A stretch of 11,057 nt of DNA from Burkholderiales bacterium (GCA_025354075.1 JANXNO010000600.1:1-11057); one strand, 5' to 3'; shown: positions 1 through 6,215, counted from the first letter of the stretch. Notes: a model not told the origin generated them from the letters alone. Made by a program: numbers and translations.

Positions 1-248
1 GCCTGATTCTGGCTGCGCCGAACCGTCCCGGCTCGGTCGTCGACATGATCGAACCACTGAAGCGGCACGGCGTCTCGATGACGCATTTCGAGTCGCGCCC
101 GTCGCCGGACCGGTTGTGGGAATACTACTTTTTCCTCGACATTCAGGGGCACACGTCCGACGAGAAAGTCGCGGCAGCGCTGGCGGATGTGAAGGCGCAG
201 TCGAGCTACTTCAAAGTGGTGGGCAGTTACCCGGCGGCAGTGCTGTAA
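1..248 (+). CDS. pheA: Prephenate dehydratase / chorismate mutase (P-protein), C-terminal end only
   Basis: Partial gene: the reading frame is open from position 3, so only the last 82 codons are present. The visible part is the regulatory ACT domain that binds phenylalanine. It shows the NRPGSVVDMIEPL helix region, which corresponds to the GALV-type site, and the ESRPS motif of the ESRP phenylalanine-binding loop, followed by WEYYFFLDIQGH. The full enzyme converts chorismate to prephenate and then phenylpyruvate in the cytoplasm, with feedback inhibition by phenylalanine through this domain. It ends with TAA at 246-248. tyrA, the tyrosine-branch enzyme, follows on the same strand after 138 bases that hold a REP-like hairpin, which fits a pheA-tyrA-aroA block. 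Whether a chorismate mutase domain is fused at the N-terminus cannot be seen here. Confidence 0.93.
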   Translation, partial: LILAAPNRPGSVVDMIEPLKRHGVSMTHFESRPSPDRLWEYYFFLDIQGHTSDEKVAAALADVKAQSSYFKVVGSYPAAVL

Positions 249-274
249 CGCGCGAAAAAACGCGGTTCTCCGTG

Positions 275-344
275 CTGTAGGAGCGGCGCTGCCGCGACCT
301 TCGATGACATAGCAGCGCGGGTCGCGGCAGAGCCGCTCCTATAG
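275..344. repeat. REP-like extragenic palindrome between pheA and tyrA
   Basis: Two 22-base arms at 278-299 and 320-341 are inverted complements at 21 of 22 positions, with a 20-base loop. Three further pairs (275-277 with 342-344, one a G-U) extend the stem. The arm begins TAGGAGCGGC and ends GCCGCGACC, the style of repetitive extragenic palindromes found in many copies in some proteobacterial genomes. No T-run follows on either strand, so it is not a classical intrinsic terminator. As RNA it could stabilise the pheA 3' end or attenuate read-through into tyrA. Only one copy occurs in this window. Confidence 0.75.
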
Positions 345-386
345 GGAATCCTCTTTGGGCTTTAGATAAATTCATCACGCGGCGCG

Positions 387-1313
387 ATGCAAAATAAAAT
401 TCAAACGTTGGCCATCATCGGTGTTGGTCTCATCGGCGGCTCGTTGTCATTGGCATTGAAAGCCAAAGGTGCGGTTGGCCGCGTGATCGGCGTTGGCCGT
501 TCTACCGCTAATCTTCAACAAGCGCTGCAACTTGGCGTCATCGATGCCGTCGCGACGCTCGAAGAAGCCGCACGCGCCGATATTATTTTTGTAGCCACAC
601 CGGTGGCGCAAATGCCGCAGGTGTTCGCCGCGCTTGCGCCCAATCTGGGCGCAACCAGCATCATCACTGACGGTGGCAGCACCAAGCAGGACGTGATCGC
701 TGCGGCGCGATTAGCGCTGGGCTCAAGGTTCAATCAATTCGTTGCCGCTCACCCGATTGCGGGAACAGAAAAGACCGGTGCGTCCGCCGCGTTCGCGACG
801 CTCTACGAGCAACGAAAAATAGTCATTTGTGCCGAAGCCGAAAGTGACAGCAACGCTGTCGAGCGAATCAAAGCCATGTGGCAGGTCACAGGCGCGCACC
901 TCCATTGCATGAGCGCCGCCGAGCACGATGACATTTTCGCCGCCGTTAGCCATCTGCCGCACTTGCTGGCGTTCGCACTGGTTGACATGCTGGCTGGAAT
1001 GCCGCGCGCAGATCAATATTTCAACTACGCCGCCAGCGGTTTCCGCGACTTCACGCGCATCGCGGCGGGATCGCCAGAAATGTGGCGTGACATCAGTGCA
1101 GCCAATCGAGTGGCGCTGCGCCAACAGTTGCAGCACTTCCGCAAGCGCCTTGACGGTTTCGATGCGTGGCTAGCAGCCGCTGGTCCCGAAGATATCGAAG
1201 CGATTGATCACGTCTACACGCGCGCCGCGAGCGCGCGCCGCGCGTGGCAACGGCATATCGAACACGGTGAGCCCATGCCGCTGTTTAACAACGGCGGTGG
1301 CCAGGAAGAGTGA
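387..1313 (+). CDS. tyrA: Prephenate dehydrogenase
   Basis: Cytoplasmic NAD(P)-dependent enzyme that oxidatively decarboxylates prephenate to 4-hydroxyphenylpyruvate in tyrosine synthesis. The 308 residues open with a Rossmann nucleotide-binding site, GVGLIGGS at residues 12-19. Then come DGGSTK (usually DVGSTK), HPIAGTEKTG with the His at residue 122, and SHLPH at 188-192. The dimerisation helices carry YAASGFRDFTRIAAGSPEMWRDI. Length matches stand-alone bacterial TyrA; there is no fused chorismate mutase, ACT or AroA domain. The ATG at 387 is the first in frame and lies just before the Rossmann strand, but no good Shine-Dalgarno precedes it. An AT-rich stretch at 363-372 could be a -10 box giving a short leader. 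It follows pheA on the same strand and ends 21 bases from the end of a convergent gene, so it is probably the last gene of its transcript. Confidence 0.95.
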   Translation: MQNKIQTLAIIGVGLIGGSLSLALKAKGAVGRVIGVGRSTANLQQALQLGVIDAVATLEEAARADIIFVATPVAQMPQVFAALAPNLGATSIITDGGSTKQDVIAAARLALGSRFNQFVAAHPIAGTEKTGASAAFATLYEQRKIVICAEAESDSNAVERIKAMWQVTGAHLHCMSAAEHDDIFAAVSHLPHLLAFALVDMLAGMPRADQYFNYAASGFRDFTRIAAGSPEMWRDISAANRVALRQQLQHFRKRLDGFDAWLAAAGPEDIEAIDHVYTRAASARRAWQRHIEHGEPMPLFNNGGGQEE

Positions 1314-1334
1314 TGCGGGTTCGCGCGTCTGGAC

Positions 1335-1679
1335 TCACAGCACAGCTTCGTGTGTTGACCGCGCCAAGCCGTCCGGCAACAGCCAGCGCAGGCCGTACCA
1401 GGCTGCCACAATGTGCGCGGTGCCGAGTGTGGCCCAGTTGCCAAGTTCAGGATCGACGGCAAGCCAGATGGCGCACAGAGCGCCCGGCATGCTTGCCGCA
1501 ATTGCCAGCCGGATCAGCGCTCCCGTGCTCGCCGCCGTGTGCCCAAACGCTGCGAGCACGCCTGCCCTGTGGCACCGCCAAGCAAACAAAATCAACGTCA
1601 TGATCAAGAGCAATAGTAGCCACATGAGCCGTGTCTGATCGAGCTGATTAGCGGCGTTTTGCAGGGTGCCCTCCGACAT
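1335..1679 (-). CDS. Small hydrophobic membrane protein of unknown function, between tyrA and aroA
   Basis: I do not recognise the family. From the ATG at 1679 it would be 114 residues: a short polar N-terminus (1-17), a very hydrophobic segment at 19-34 ([16 protein letters not shown]), a second likely helix around 55-75 and a third around 82-101, and a short polar tail. The pattern suggests an inner-membrane protein with about three helices. The frame stays open upstream for 35 more codons, but that part is Arg/Cys-rich and unconvincing. An internal ATG at 1625, directly before the first helix, is the other possible start. No clear ribosome binding site supports either. It converges on tyrA (21-base gap) and diverges from aroA (109-base gap). 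It is accepted because the helix pattern is coherent and both neighbours leave this space free; database support is untested. Confidence 0.55.
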   Translation of the reverse strand: MSEGTLQNAANQLDQTRLMWLLLLLIMTLILFAWRCHRAGVLAAFGHTAASTGALIRLAIAASMPGALCAIWLAVDPELGNWATLGTAHIVAAWYGLRWLLPDGLARSTHEAVL

Positions 1680-1752
1680 GGGCTTACATGAAACTGACGC
1701 GCCGATCCTACGCCTCCGATGCCCCCAAGTAAAGTGCCATGCGCAGGCGAAA

Positions 1753-1781
1753 CTGACTTCGCGGCAGCGGGCTCCTAAAAT
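1753..1781 (+). promoter_or_regulatory. Likely sigma70-type promoter of aroA, giving a leaderless or near-leaderless transcript
   Basis: CTGACT at 1753-1758 (4 of 6 to TTGACA) and TAAAAT at 1776-1781 (5 of 6 to TATAAT) are separated by exactly 17 bases. A start site 6-8 bases after the -10 box falls at about 1788-1789, which is the A of the aroA ATG (1789). No Shine-Dalgarno lies in the seven bases between box and start codon, which agrees with leaderless translation. The same nine bases CCTAAAATC recur at 3116-3124 before the haloperoxidase gene. Confidence 0.5.
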
Positions 1782-1788
1782 CACACGT

Positions 1789-3120
1789 ATGCAATTTATC
1801 GACCTTCAGCCCCACGGCAAAGCGTCCGGCACCATTCGCCTGCCCGGCTCCAAGAGCGTCTCTAACCGGGCGCTGCTGCTTGCAGCACTGGCGCAAGGGC
1901 AAACCACACTCACCGGGCTGCTCGAATCTGACGACACGCGGGTCATGCGCGATGCGCTCGCTGCGCTCGGTGTCGTCACTGTTCCCGGCAACAGCAGTGA
2001 GGTGCTGACCGTCACCGGCTGCGGTGGCGTTTTTCCCGCGTTGACGGCAGATATTTTCGTGGGCAATTCGGGCACCTCTGCACGCTCGTTGGTAGGTACG
2101 CTGGCGCTGGCGGCAGCGCCGGGGGCGGCGTATGCCATCGATGGCGTGCCGCGCATGCGTGAGCGGCCTATTGGCGACCTGGTGGATGCGCTGGTGCAGA
2201 TCGGTGCGGTGATTGACTACACCGGCAACGCCGGGTTTCCGCCGCTGACGGTTCGCGGTGGCGCGATTCGTGTCGACAAACCCATCCCGATTCGCGGTGA
2301 TGTGTCGTCGCAATTTCTCACCGGTCTGTTGATGGCGTTGCCGCTGGTGACGGCACGTACCGGGCAAAGCGCCACCATCGAACTGGTGGGTGAACTCATT
2401 TCAAAACCGTACATCGAGATCACGCTGTTGATGATGCAGCAGTTTGGCGTGACGGTTGTCCGCGATGGCTGGAAGCGCTTCACCGTGCCCGGCGGCACAG
2501 CGGCAAAGTACGTTGCGCCGGGACAGTATGCCGTAGAGGGCGACGCCTCAACGGCGTCGTATTTCCTCGCTGCTGCGGCGATTGCCGGGGGACCGATACG
2601 GGTTGAAGGCGTGGGCTGCGCCGCGCTGCAGGGTGACGTCAAGTTCGCGGACGCGCTGGCCGCCACTGGCGCACAGATCGTCTGGGAAGACCACGCGATA
2701 GTCGCGCAGGCCCCGGCGGACCGGCGTTTGCGCGCCATTGATGCCGACATGAACCACATTCCTGATGCCGCGATGACGCTGGCCGTGGTTGCGCTGTTTG
2801 CAGAAGGCACGACGCGCCTGACCAATATCGGTAGCTGGCGGGTGAAAGAGACGGACCGCATCGCTGCGATGGCCACCGAGCTGCGCAAACTCGGTGCGAC
2901 GGTAGAAGAGGGGCCGGACTGGATTACCATCACGCCGCCAGCATCGTTGACGGCCAACGCCGCCATCGATACCTACGACGATCATCGCGTCGCCATGTGC
3001 TTTGCGCTGGCAAGTCTGGGATTGCGCGGCGTGCCGGTTCGCATCAACGACCCGGCCTGCGTGAACAAAACGTTTCCGGGATATTTCAAGGCGCTCGCGA
3101 ACGTGCGGAGCGCGGCCTAA
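1789..3120 (+). CDS. aroA: 3-phosphoshikimate 1-carboxyvinyltransferase (EPSP synthase)
   Basis: Sixth step of the shikimate pathway: transfers enolpyruvate from PEP to shikimate-3-phosphate in the cytoplasm. The 443 residues show [10 protein letters not shown] (Lys22), [29 protein letters not shown] (catalytic Asp326), WRVKETDRI (Glu354), [10 protein letters not shown] and [13 protein letters not shown], all diagnostic. The start at 1789 is chosen because [21 protein letters not shown] matches family N-termini; the frame extends 41 codons upstream without similarity. The oddity is the PEP-site loop: [12 protein letters not shown] at 90-101 has Ser100 (codon TCG, 2086-2088) where class I enzymes normally have Pro (Pro101 in enteric AroA). 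It probably has its own promoter, because the gene before it is on the other strand. The usual next genes, cmk and rpsA, are absent. Confidence 0.96.
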   Translation: MQFIDLQPHGKASGTIRLPGSKSVSNRALLLAALAQGQTTLTGLLESDDTRVMRDALAALGVVTVPGNSSEVLTVTGCGGVFPALTADIFVGNSGTSARSLVGTLALAAAPGAAYAIDGVPRMRERPIGDLVDALVQIGAVIDYTGNAGFPPLTVRGGAIRVDKPIPIRGDVSSQFLTGLLMALPLVTARTGQSATIELVGELISKPYIEITLLMMQQFGVTVVRDGWKRFTVPGGTAAKYVAPGQYAVEGDASTASYFLAAAAIAGGPIRVEGVGCAALQGDVKFADALAATGAQIVWEDHAIVAQAPADRRLRAIDADMNHIPDAAMTLAVVALFAEGTTRLTNIGSWRVKETDRIAAMATELRKLGATVEEGPDWITITPPASLTANAAIDTYDDHRVAMCFALASLGLRGVPVRINDPACVNKTFPGYFKALANVRSAA

Positions 3121-3123
3121 AAT
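3118..3123 (+). promoter_or_regulatory. Candidate -10 box for the haloperoxidase gene, overlapping the aroA stop codon
   Basis: TAAAAT at 3118-3123 (5 of 6 to TATAAT) shares its first three bases with the aroA TAA stop. It sits in the same CCTAAAATC context as the aroA promoter. The region 17 bases upstream (TCGCGA at 3095-3100) is a poor -35. A start near 3130 would give a 24-base leader to the ATG at 3154, with room for the AGGA site at 3142-3145. The haloperoxidase gene could equally be read through from aroA. Confidence 0.3.
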
Positions 3124-3153
3124 CGAGTCAAAACCGTGATCAGGATCGTCGCT

Positions 3154-4698
3154 ATGCCGCCCAATTCAGCCCCGCCGCTCGACGACTCATTGGTTGATCA
3201 ACCCGCGCGCCGTGCGTTGCTGAAGCGCGCGGCAGGCATGGCTGCGGCCGGTGTGGTTCTGCCAAATGCGGCGCGCGCTGCTACGGAAAGCGCGGCAATG
3301 CGCGCCACCGGCAGCGCCGCCTTCGGCAAGACGCTGGCCCACGATGCGTCCGGCGCACTGGCTCCCGGCGCAATGCAAAGCTTTGAAGCGGCCACCTCCA
3401 GCGGCAAGATCGTCGACTGGGAGCGGCTGCCGGTCACGAACGAAATTCGCCTCGTCAATCCGCTCGCCGCGTATCCGTGGGACAAAGACCCGATGGCGGT
3501 CGACGTTATGAAATGCCCGACGTTTCCCGCGCTTGAATCCGCACGGTTGGCCGAGGAGGCGCTAGAGCTGTACTGGATGGCGCTGCTGCGCGACGTGCCG
3601 CTGTGGGACTATGAGCGCAGCAGCCTGGTGCGCGACGCCGTGGCTGAACTGCGCAAGACGACACTGAACGCCAACGTGACGGCAGCCACGCTGTTTCGCC
3701 TCGGCACGCCCGGTGAATCGGAAGGCTATTTCGTCTCGCAGATGTTGTGGATGCCCATTCCGTACGGCGCACACAATCTGTGGCAGGGCTATCGCACCGC
3801 GTTCAAGGGCAGTGATTTTTTAACGAAATGGGATGACTATCTCAAGGTCATTAACGGCGAGTGGCCGCCCGGCATCTTGAACCATTTTGGCGATTTGTAT
3901 TACCTGCGTTCCGGTCGCGACGTCGGCGAATATGTGCATTGGGATTTCTCGTACCAGGCGTTCATCAACGCCGCGTCCATCCTGCTCGGCAATCCACACC
4001 GTCCCCGTGAAAACTGGCCCGCGACCAACCCTTACAAGACCTCGCGCACAATGAACGGATTCGTCTCAATGGGCCCGGCCTACGTGCACAACGCGATGGG
4101 CAGCGTGAGCGATTGCGCGTTCAAAGCCTGCTGGAACGAAAAGTGGATTCGCCATCGTGCGTTGCGCCCCGAGGAATATGGCGCACTGGTTGATCGTGCG
4201 GTGCGTGGAGAAGCCACCGGCGTGCATCCGATAATCGTGCAATCGGATGCGGTGAAACGGGTACGCGAAAAGTTTGGCTCGGCGCTGCTGCCACAAGGCT
4301 ATCCCGAGGGCGCTCCGCCGCATCCAGCCTATCCGTCCGGTCACGCGGCGGTAGCCGGTGCCTGTGTCACGGTGCTGAAAGCGATGTTCGACGAGAAGCG
4401 CAAGCTGCGTTTTCCGTTGCAGCCGACGCGCGACGGCAAGGACTGGGAAAGCATCGATCCCAATCTGCCCGCCCCGACGGCGGGTGCCGAGTTAAACAAG
4501 CTCGCCACCTGCATGGCAATGGGCCGCAACTTCGCCGGCGTGCATTGGCGCAGCGATGCGTGGCAGGGACTGCTGCTCGGCGAAAGTGTAGCCACGGCGT
4601 GGCTCAAAACCGAGAAAATGAAGTCGATTGAAGGTCAACAGGGCTGGTTGAAATCGTTTGAATTCACCAGCTTCGCAGGACACAAAGTGGTTGTCTAG
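3154..4698 (+). CDS. Vanadium-dependent haloperoxidase-like protein (PAP2 superfamily), Tat-exported
   Basis: Predicted periplasmic or secreted enzyme. Family members hold vanadate and use peroxide to oxidise halides, and relatives of the same fold are acid phosphatases. All three vanadate/phosphate-site motifs are present: KWIRHRALRPE (Lys330, Arg338-Pro339, with the seven-residue spacing I recall for bacterial enzymes), YPSGH (Ser395, Gly396, His397) and GRNFAGVHWRSD (Arg458, apical His464, Asp468, spacing R-x5-H-x3-D). The N-terminus carries a twin-arginine signal, RRALLK at 19-24, a hydrophobic stretch and an ARA cleavage site near residue 42. The ATG at 3154 (514 residues) is preferred because AGGA lies eight bases upstream; a GTG at 3136 would add six residues. 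It starts 34 bases after aroA and replaces the usual cmk. Halide specificity, or whether it is only a phosphatase, cannot be told from sequence. Confidence 0.86.
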   Translation: MPPNSAPPLDDSLVDQPARRALLKRAAGMAAAGVVLPNAARAATESAAMRATGSAAFGKTLAHDASGALAPGAMQSFEAATSSGKIVDWERLPVTNEIRLVNPLAAYPWDKDPMAVDVMKCPTFPALESARLAEEALELYWMALLRDVPLWDYERSSLVRDAVAELRKTTLNANVTAATLFRLGTPGESEGYFVSQMLWMPIPYGAHNLWQGYRTAFKGSDFLTKWDDYLKVINGEWPPGILNHFGDLYYLRSGRDVGEYVHWDFSYQAFINAASILLGNPHRPRENWPATNPYKTSRTMNGFVSMGPAYVHNAMGSVSDCAFKACWNEKWIRHRALRPEEYGALVDRAVRGEATGVHPIIVQSDAVKRVREKFGSALLPQGYPEGAPPHPAYPSGHAAVAGACVTVLKAMFDEKRKLRFPLQPTRDGKDWESIDPNLPAPTAGAELNKLATCMAMGRNFAGVHWRSDAWQGLLLGESVATAWLKTEKMKSIEGQQGWLKSFEFTSFAGHKVVV

Positions 4699-4765
4699 CA
4701 CGTACAGCTTTGTCAGCTAACGCTGTTGGATAGTGGCGTAAGATCAGAGTAAGCTTAAAGTCGAC

Positions 4766-4823
4766 TTTGTCCAATATGGCTGTTCAGCCCCTATTCACAA
4801 AGGGGTTGAAAAAAAAGCTGAAT
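4766..4823. other. Gap element shared with the region before the ABC permease
   Basis: TTTGTCCAATAT at 4766-4777 recurs exactly at 9966-9977. A second block at 4786-4820 (AGCCC, TAT, CA, AAGGGG, AAAAGCTG) matches 10036-10070 in the same order, with the same 35-base length but compensating small gaps. Here the block forms a stem of TTCAGCCCCT with AGGGGTTGAA (4784-4793, 4802-4811 less one A; one G-U pair) and a short loop. Just upstream, AAAGTCGACTTT at 4757-4768 is a perfect palindrome. The stem is followed by A rather than T on the + strand, so it is not a terminator for the haloperoxidase gene. Function unknown. Confidence 0.35.
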
Positions 4824-4836
4824 GTGAAAAACTAAG

Positions 4837-4859
4837 CGGCACCTGCCCTGGCAGTGCCG
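4837..4859. other. GC-rich hairpin in the leader of the metallohydrolase gene
   Basis: CGGCA-C-CTGCC and GGCAGTGCCG pair over ten positions with one bulged C and a very small loop. It lies 55 bases before the ATG at 4915. Read on the - strand, the stem is followed by CTTAGTTTTTCAC and then a run of eight T, so it is more terminator-like in that direction. On the + strand it is followed by the palindrome GGCCGCGGCC (4861-4870) and no T-run. Confidence 0.45.
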
Positions 4860-4914
4860 GGGCCGCGGCCTTTGGGCGCGCGCAGCCACTTTAATTTAGT
4901 CATCAGGAGTCACG

Positions 4915-5910
4915 ATGTCACGTCCGTTTCAACCGCTCAAATCCGCTATTGCCGTCAGCCTTTTAGGTGCAGGAATTGCCCTCACGCCCGTCGCATCGCT
5001 GGTCGGGACAGCTGCTGCTGCCGCGCCCATGGCCAAAATGCAGGCACCTGGCTTCTACCGCATGATGGTTGGCGATTTCGAGGTCACAGCGATCTCTGAC
5101 GGCACGGTCAAACTGCCGATGAAAGACCTGCTCACCAACACCACACCCGCCAAAATCGACGCGGCACTGAAGCGTGCCGCCATTGCCTACCCCGTAGAAA
5201 CCTCCGTCAATGCGTATCTGATCAACACGGGTAACAAGCTCGTGTTGATCGATACCGGTGCGGCAGGTTTGTTCGGCCCGACCCTGGGTAACCTGCTGAC
5301 GAACCTGAAAGCCTCCGGCTATCAGCCTGAGCAAATCGACGAGATTTACATCACGCATATGCATCCGGATCACGTCGGCGGGCTCATGTCCGGTGGTTCG
5401 GTCGCGTTCCCCAATGCCACGCTGCGCATCGATAAAGCGGACACCGACTTCTGGCTGTCCGAGGCCAACATGAAAGCGGCACCGAAAGATTCGCAGGGCT
5501 TTTTTCAGGGCGCGATGGGCTCGGTCAATCCCTACCTTGCAGCGGACATGCTCAAAACGTTCGAGGGTGGCGTCGAACTGGTGCCCGGCATTCGCTCGCA
5601 AGCCGCGCATGGCCACACGGCTGGACACAGCGTTTATATCGTTGAAAGTAAAGGCGAGAAGCTGGTGCTCTGGGGCGATTTGATGCACGTTGCGGCAGTC
5701 CAGTTTGACCATCCGGCGGTGACCATCAAATTTGACAGCGAATCCAAATCGGCAGCCAGGGAGCGAGCCAAGGCTTACGCCGATGCAGCAAAAGGTGGCT
5801 ACATCGTCGGCGTGTCACACATCAGCTTCCCGGGCCTGGGGCGCGTGCGCGCGAACGTCGGTGGCAAGGGCTACACCTGGATTCCGGTGAATTATTCGTC
5901 GTTGAAGTAA
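4915..5910 (+). CDS. Exported metallo-beta-lactamase-fold hydrolase, methyl parathion hydrolase / dihydrocoumarin lactonase type
   Basis: Predicted periplasmic binuclear-metal hydrolase, 331 residues, with a signal peptide (charged start, hydrophobic 11-31, Ala-rich cleavage region near 33-37). Metal ligands are all present: THMHPDHVGG (His148, His150, Asp152, His153), GHTAGH (His234), GDLMH (Asp255) and SHISFPG (His302). These match the ligand set I recall for methyl parathion hydrolase, as do the aromatic pocket residues Phe120, Trp180 and Phe196/197. At positions I recall as separating that hydrolase from its lactonase ancestor, this protein has Leu, a one-residue deletion, His258, Ile271 and Phe273, the ancestral states. 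A lactone or ester substrate is therefore likelier than an organophosphate. AGGAG at 4905-4909, five bases before the ATG, fixes the start. A 216-base gap with its own hairpins suggests separate transcription from the haloperoxidase gene. Confidence 0.88.
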   Translation: MSRPFQPLKSAIAVSLLGAGIALTPVASLVGTAAAAAPMAKMQAPGFYRMMVGDFEVTAISDGTVKLPMKDLLTNTTPAKIDAALKRAAIAYPVETSVNAYLINTGNKLVLIDTGAAGLFGPTLGNLLTNLKASGYQPEQIDEIYITHMHPDHVGGLMSGGSVAFPNATLRIDKADTDFWLSEANMKAAPKDSQGFFQGAMGSVNPYLAADMLKTFEGGVELVPGIRSQAAHGHTAGHSVYIVESKGEKLVLWGDLMHVAAVQFDHPAVTIKFDSESKSAARERAKAYADAAKGGYIVGVSHISFPGLGRVRANVGGKGYTWIPVNYSSLK

Positions 5911-5915
5911 GTTCG

Positions 5916-5935
5916 CTTCCCGCGAAAGCGGGAGG
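5916..5935. terminator. Hairpin with GAAA loop after the metallohydrolase gene
   Basis: TCCCGC (5918-5923) and GCGGGA (5928-5933) form a perfect stem closed by a GAAA tetraloop. A G-U and a C-G pair extend it to 5916-5935. It begins six bases after the TAA of the + strand gene. The tail TTGTGTTC is only weakly T-rich, so it is a possible weak terminator or RNA 3'-end stabiliser. The core resembles the dispersed TTCCCGCGAAAGCGGGAA-type repeat seen in many proteobacteria. Confidence 0.45.
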
Positions 5936-5970
5936 TTGTGTTCAACATCTCGGAACAGTTTGATCGCGTC

Positions 5971-6215
5971 GAAGCCGCCGTACGCTGCGTACGCCTGGCT
6001 TATGCAGGCGACATCCGGCGTGACACGGCACACAAGCATCAGTGCCATCATCGCGTCGCGAGCATGCCTTCGACCGGCGCTAAGTCCGGGGCGGAGCAAT
6101 CAACGATTCGCAATTGCTGCTGCGTGTCAAAGCGCGTGAGTAGTTGAACCTCGCGCGTGCATAGCGGACACGATCCGTCAAAATAAATGGTCAGAGGGAA
6201 GGTGACGGCGTTCAT
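5971..6215 (-). pseudogene. DUF393 (DCC family thiol-disulfide oxidoreductase-like) gene, frameshifted or truncated
   Basis: From the ATG at 6213-6215 the frame reads 55 residues to TGA at 6048-6050. Residues 10-19 are IYFDGSCPLC, the signature DxxCPLC motif of the DCC/DUF393 family with Cys16 and Cys19, followed by a helix and LRIVDCSAPD, as in the family. Family members are usually about 110-140 residues, so the C-terminal half is missing in this frame. Immediately around the stop another - strand frame reads RDAMMALM and later AYAAYGGF. These resemble the next family segments (about 6058 down to 5971), which points to one frameshift, but the usual C-terminal end is not recognisable. The start is supported by a 4-base ATGA overlap with the Nudix stop, typical of translational coupling. 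A genuine short protein is possible but less likely. Confidence 0.6.

Noticed and set aside
1708..2367. Long - strand frame opposite aroA
   Set aside because: Arg/Gln-rich shadow of the high-GC aroA coding sequence, with no domain pattern.
3136..3153. GTG 3136 as the haloperoxidase start
   Set aside because: No ribosome site precedes it, whereas ATG 3154 has AGGA eight bases upstream and leaves the Tat signal at a normal distance.
4963..5712. 249-codon - strand frame opposite the metallohydrolase
   Set aside because: Entirely antisense to a gene with all its catalytic motifs; composition is that of a shadow frame.
5815..6099. 94-codon - strand frame as an independent gene
   Set aside because: Its lower third is antisense to the metallohydrolase gene and the middle contains the GAAA hairpin. 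Only the 5971-6058 part resembles anything, as the shifted continuation of the DUF393 gene.
5916..6215. Possible mobile element in the gap after the metallohydrolase
   Set aside because: No transposase fragment, no terminal inverted repeats and no target duplication seen; the gap is explained by the DUF393 remnant and one hairpin.
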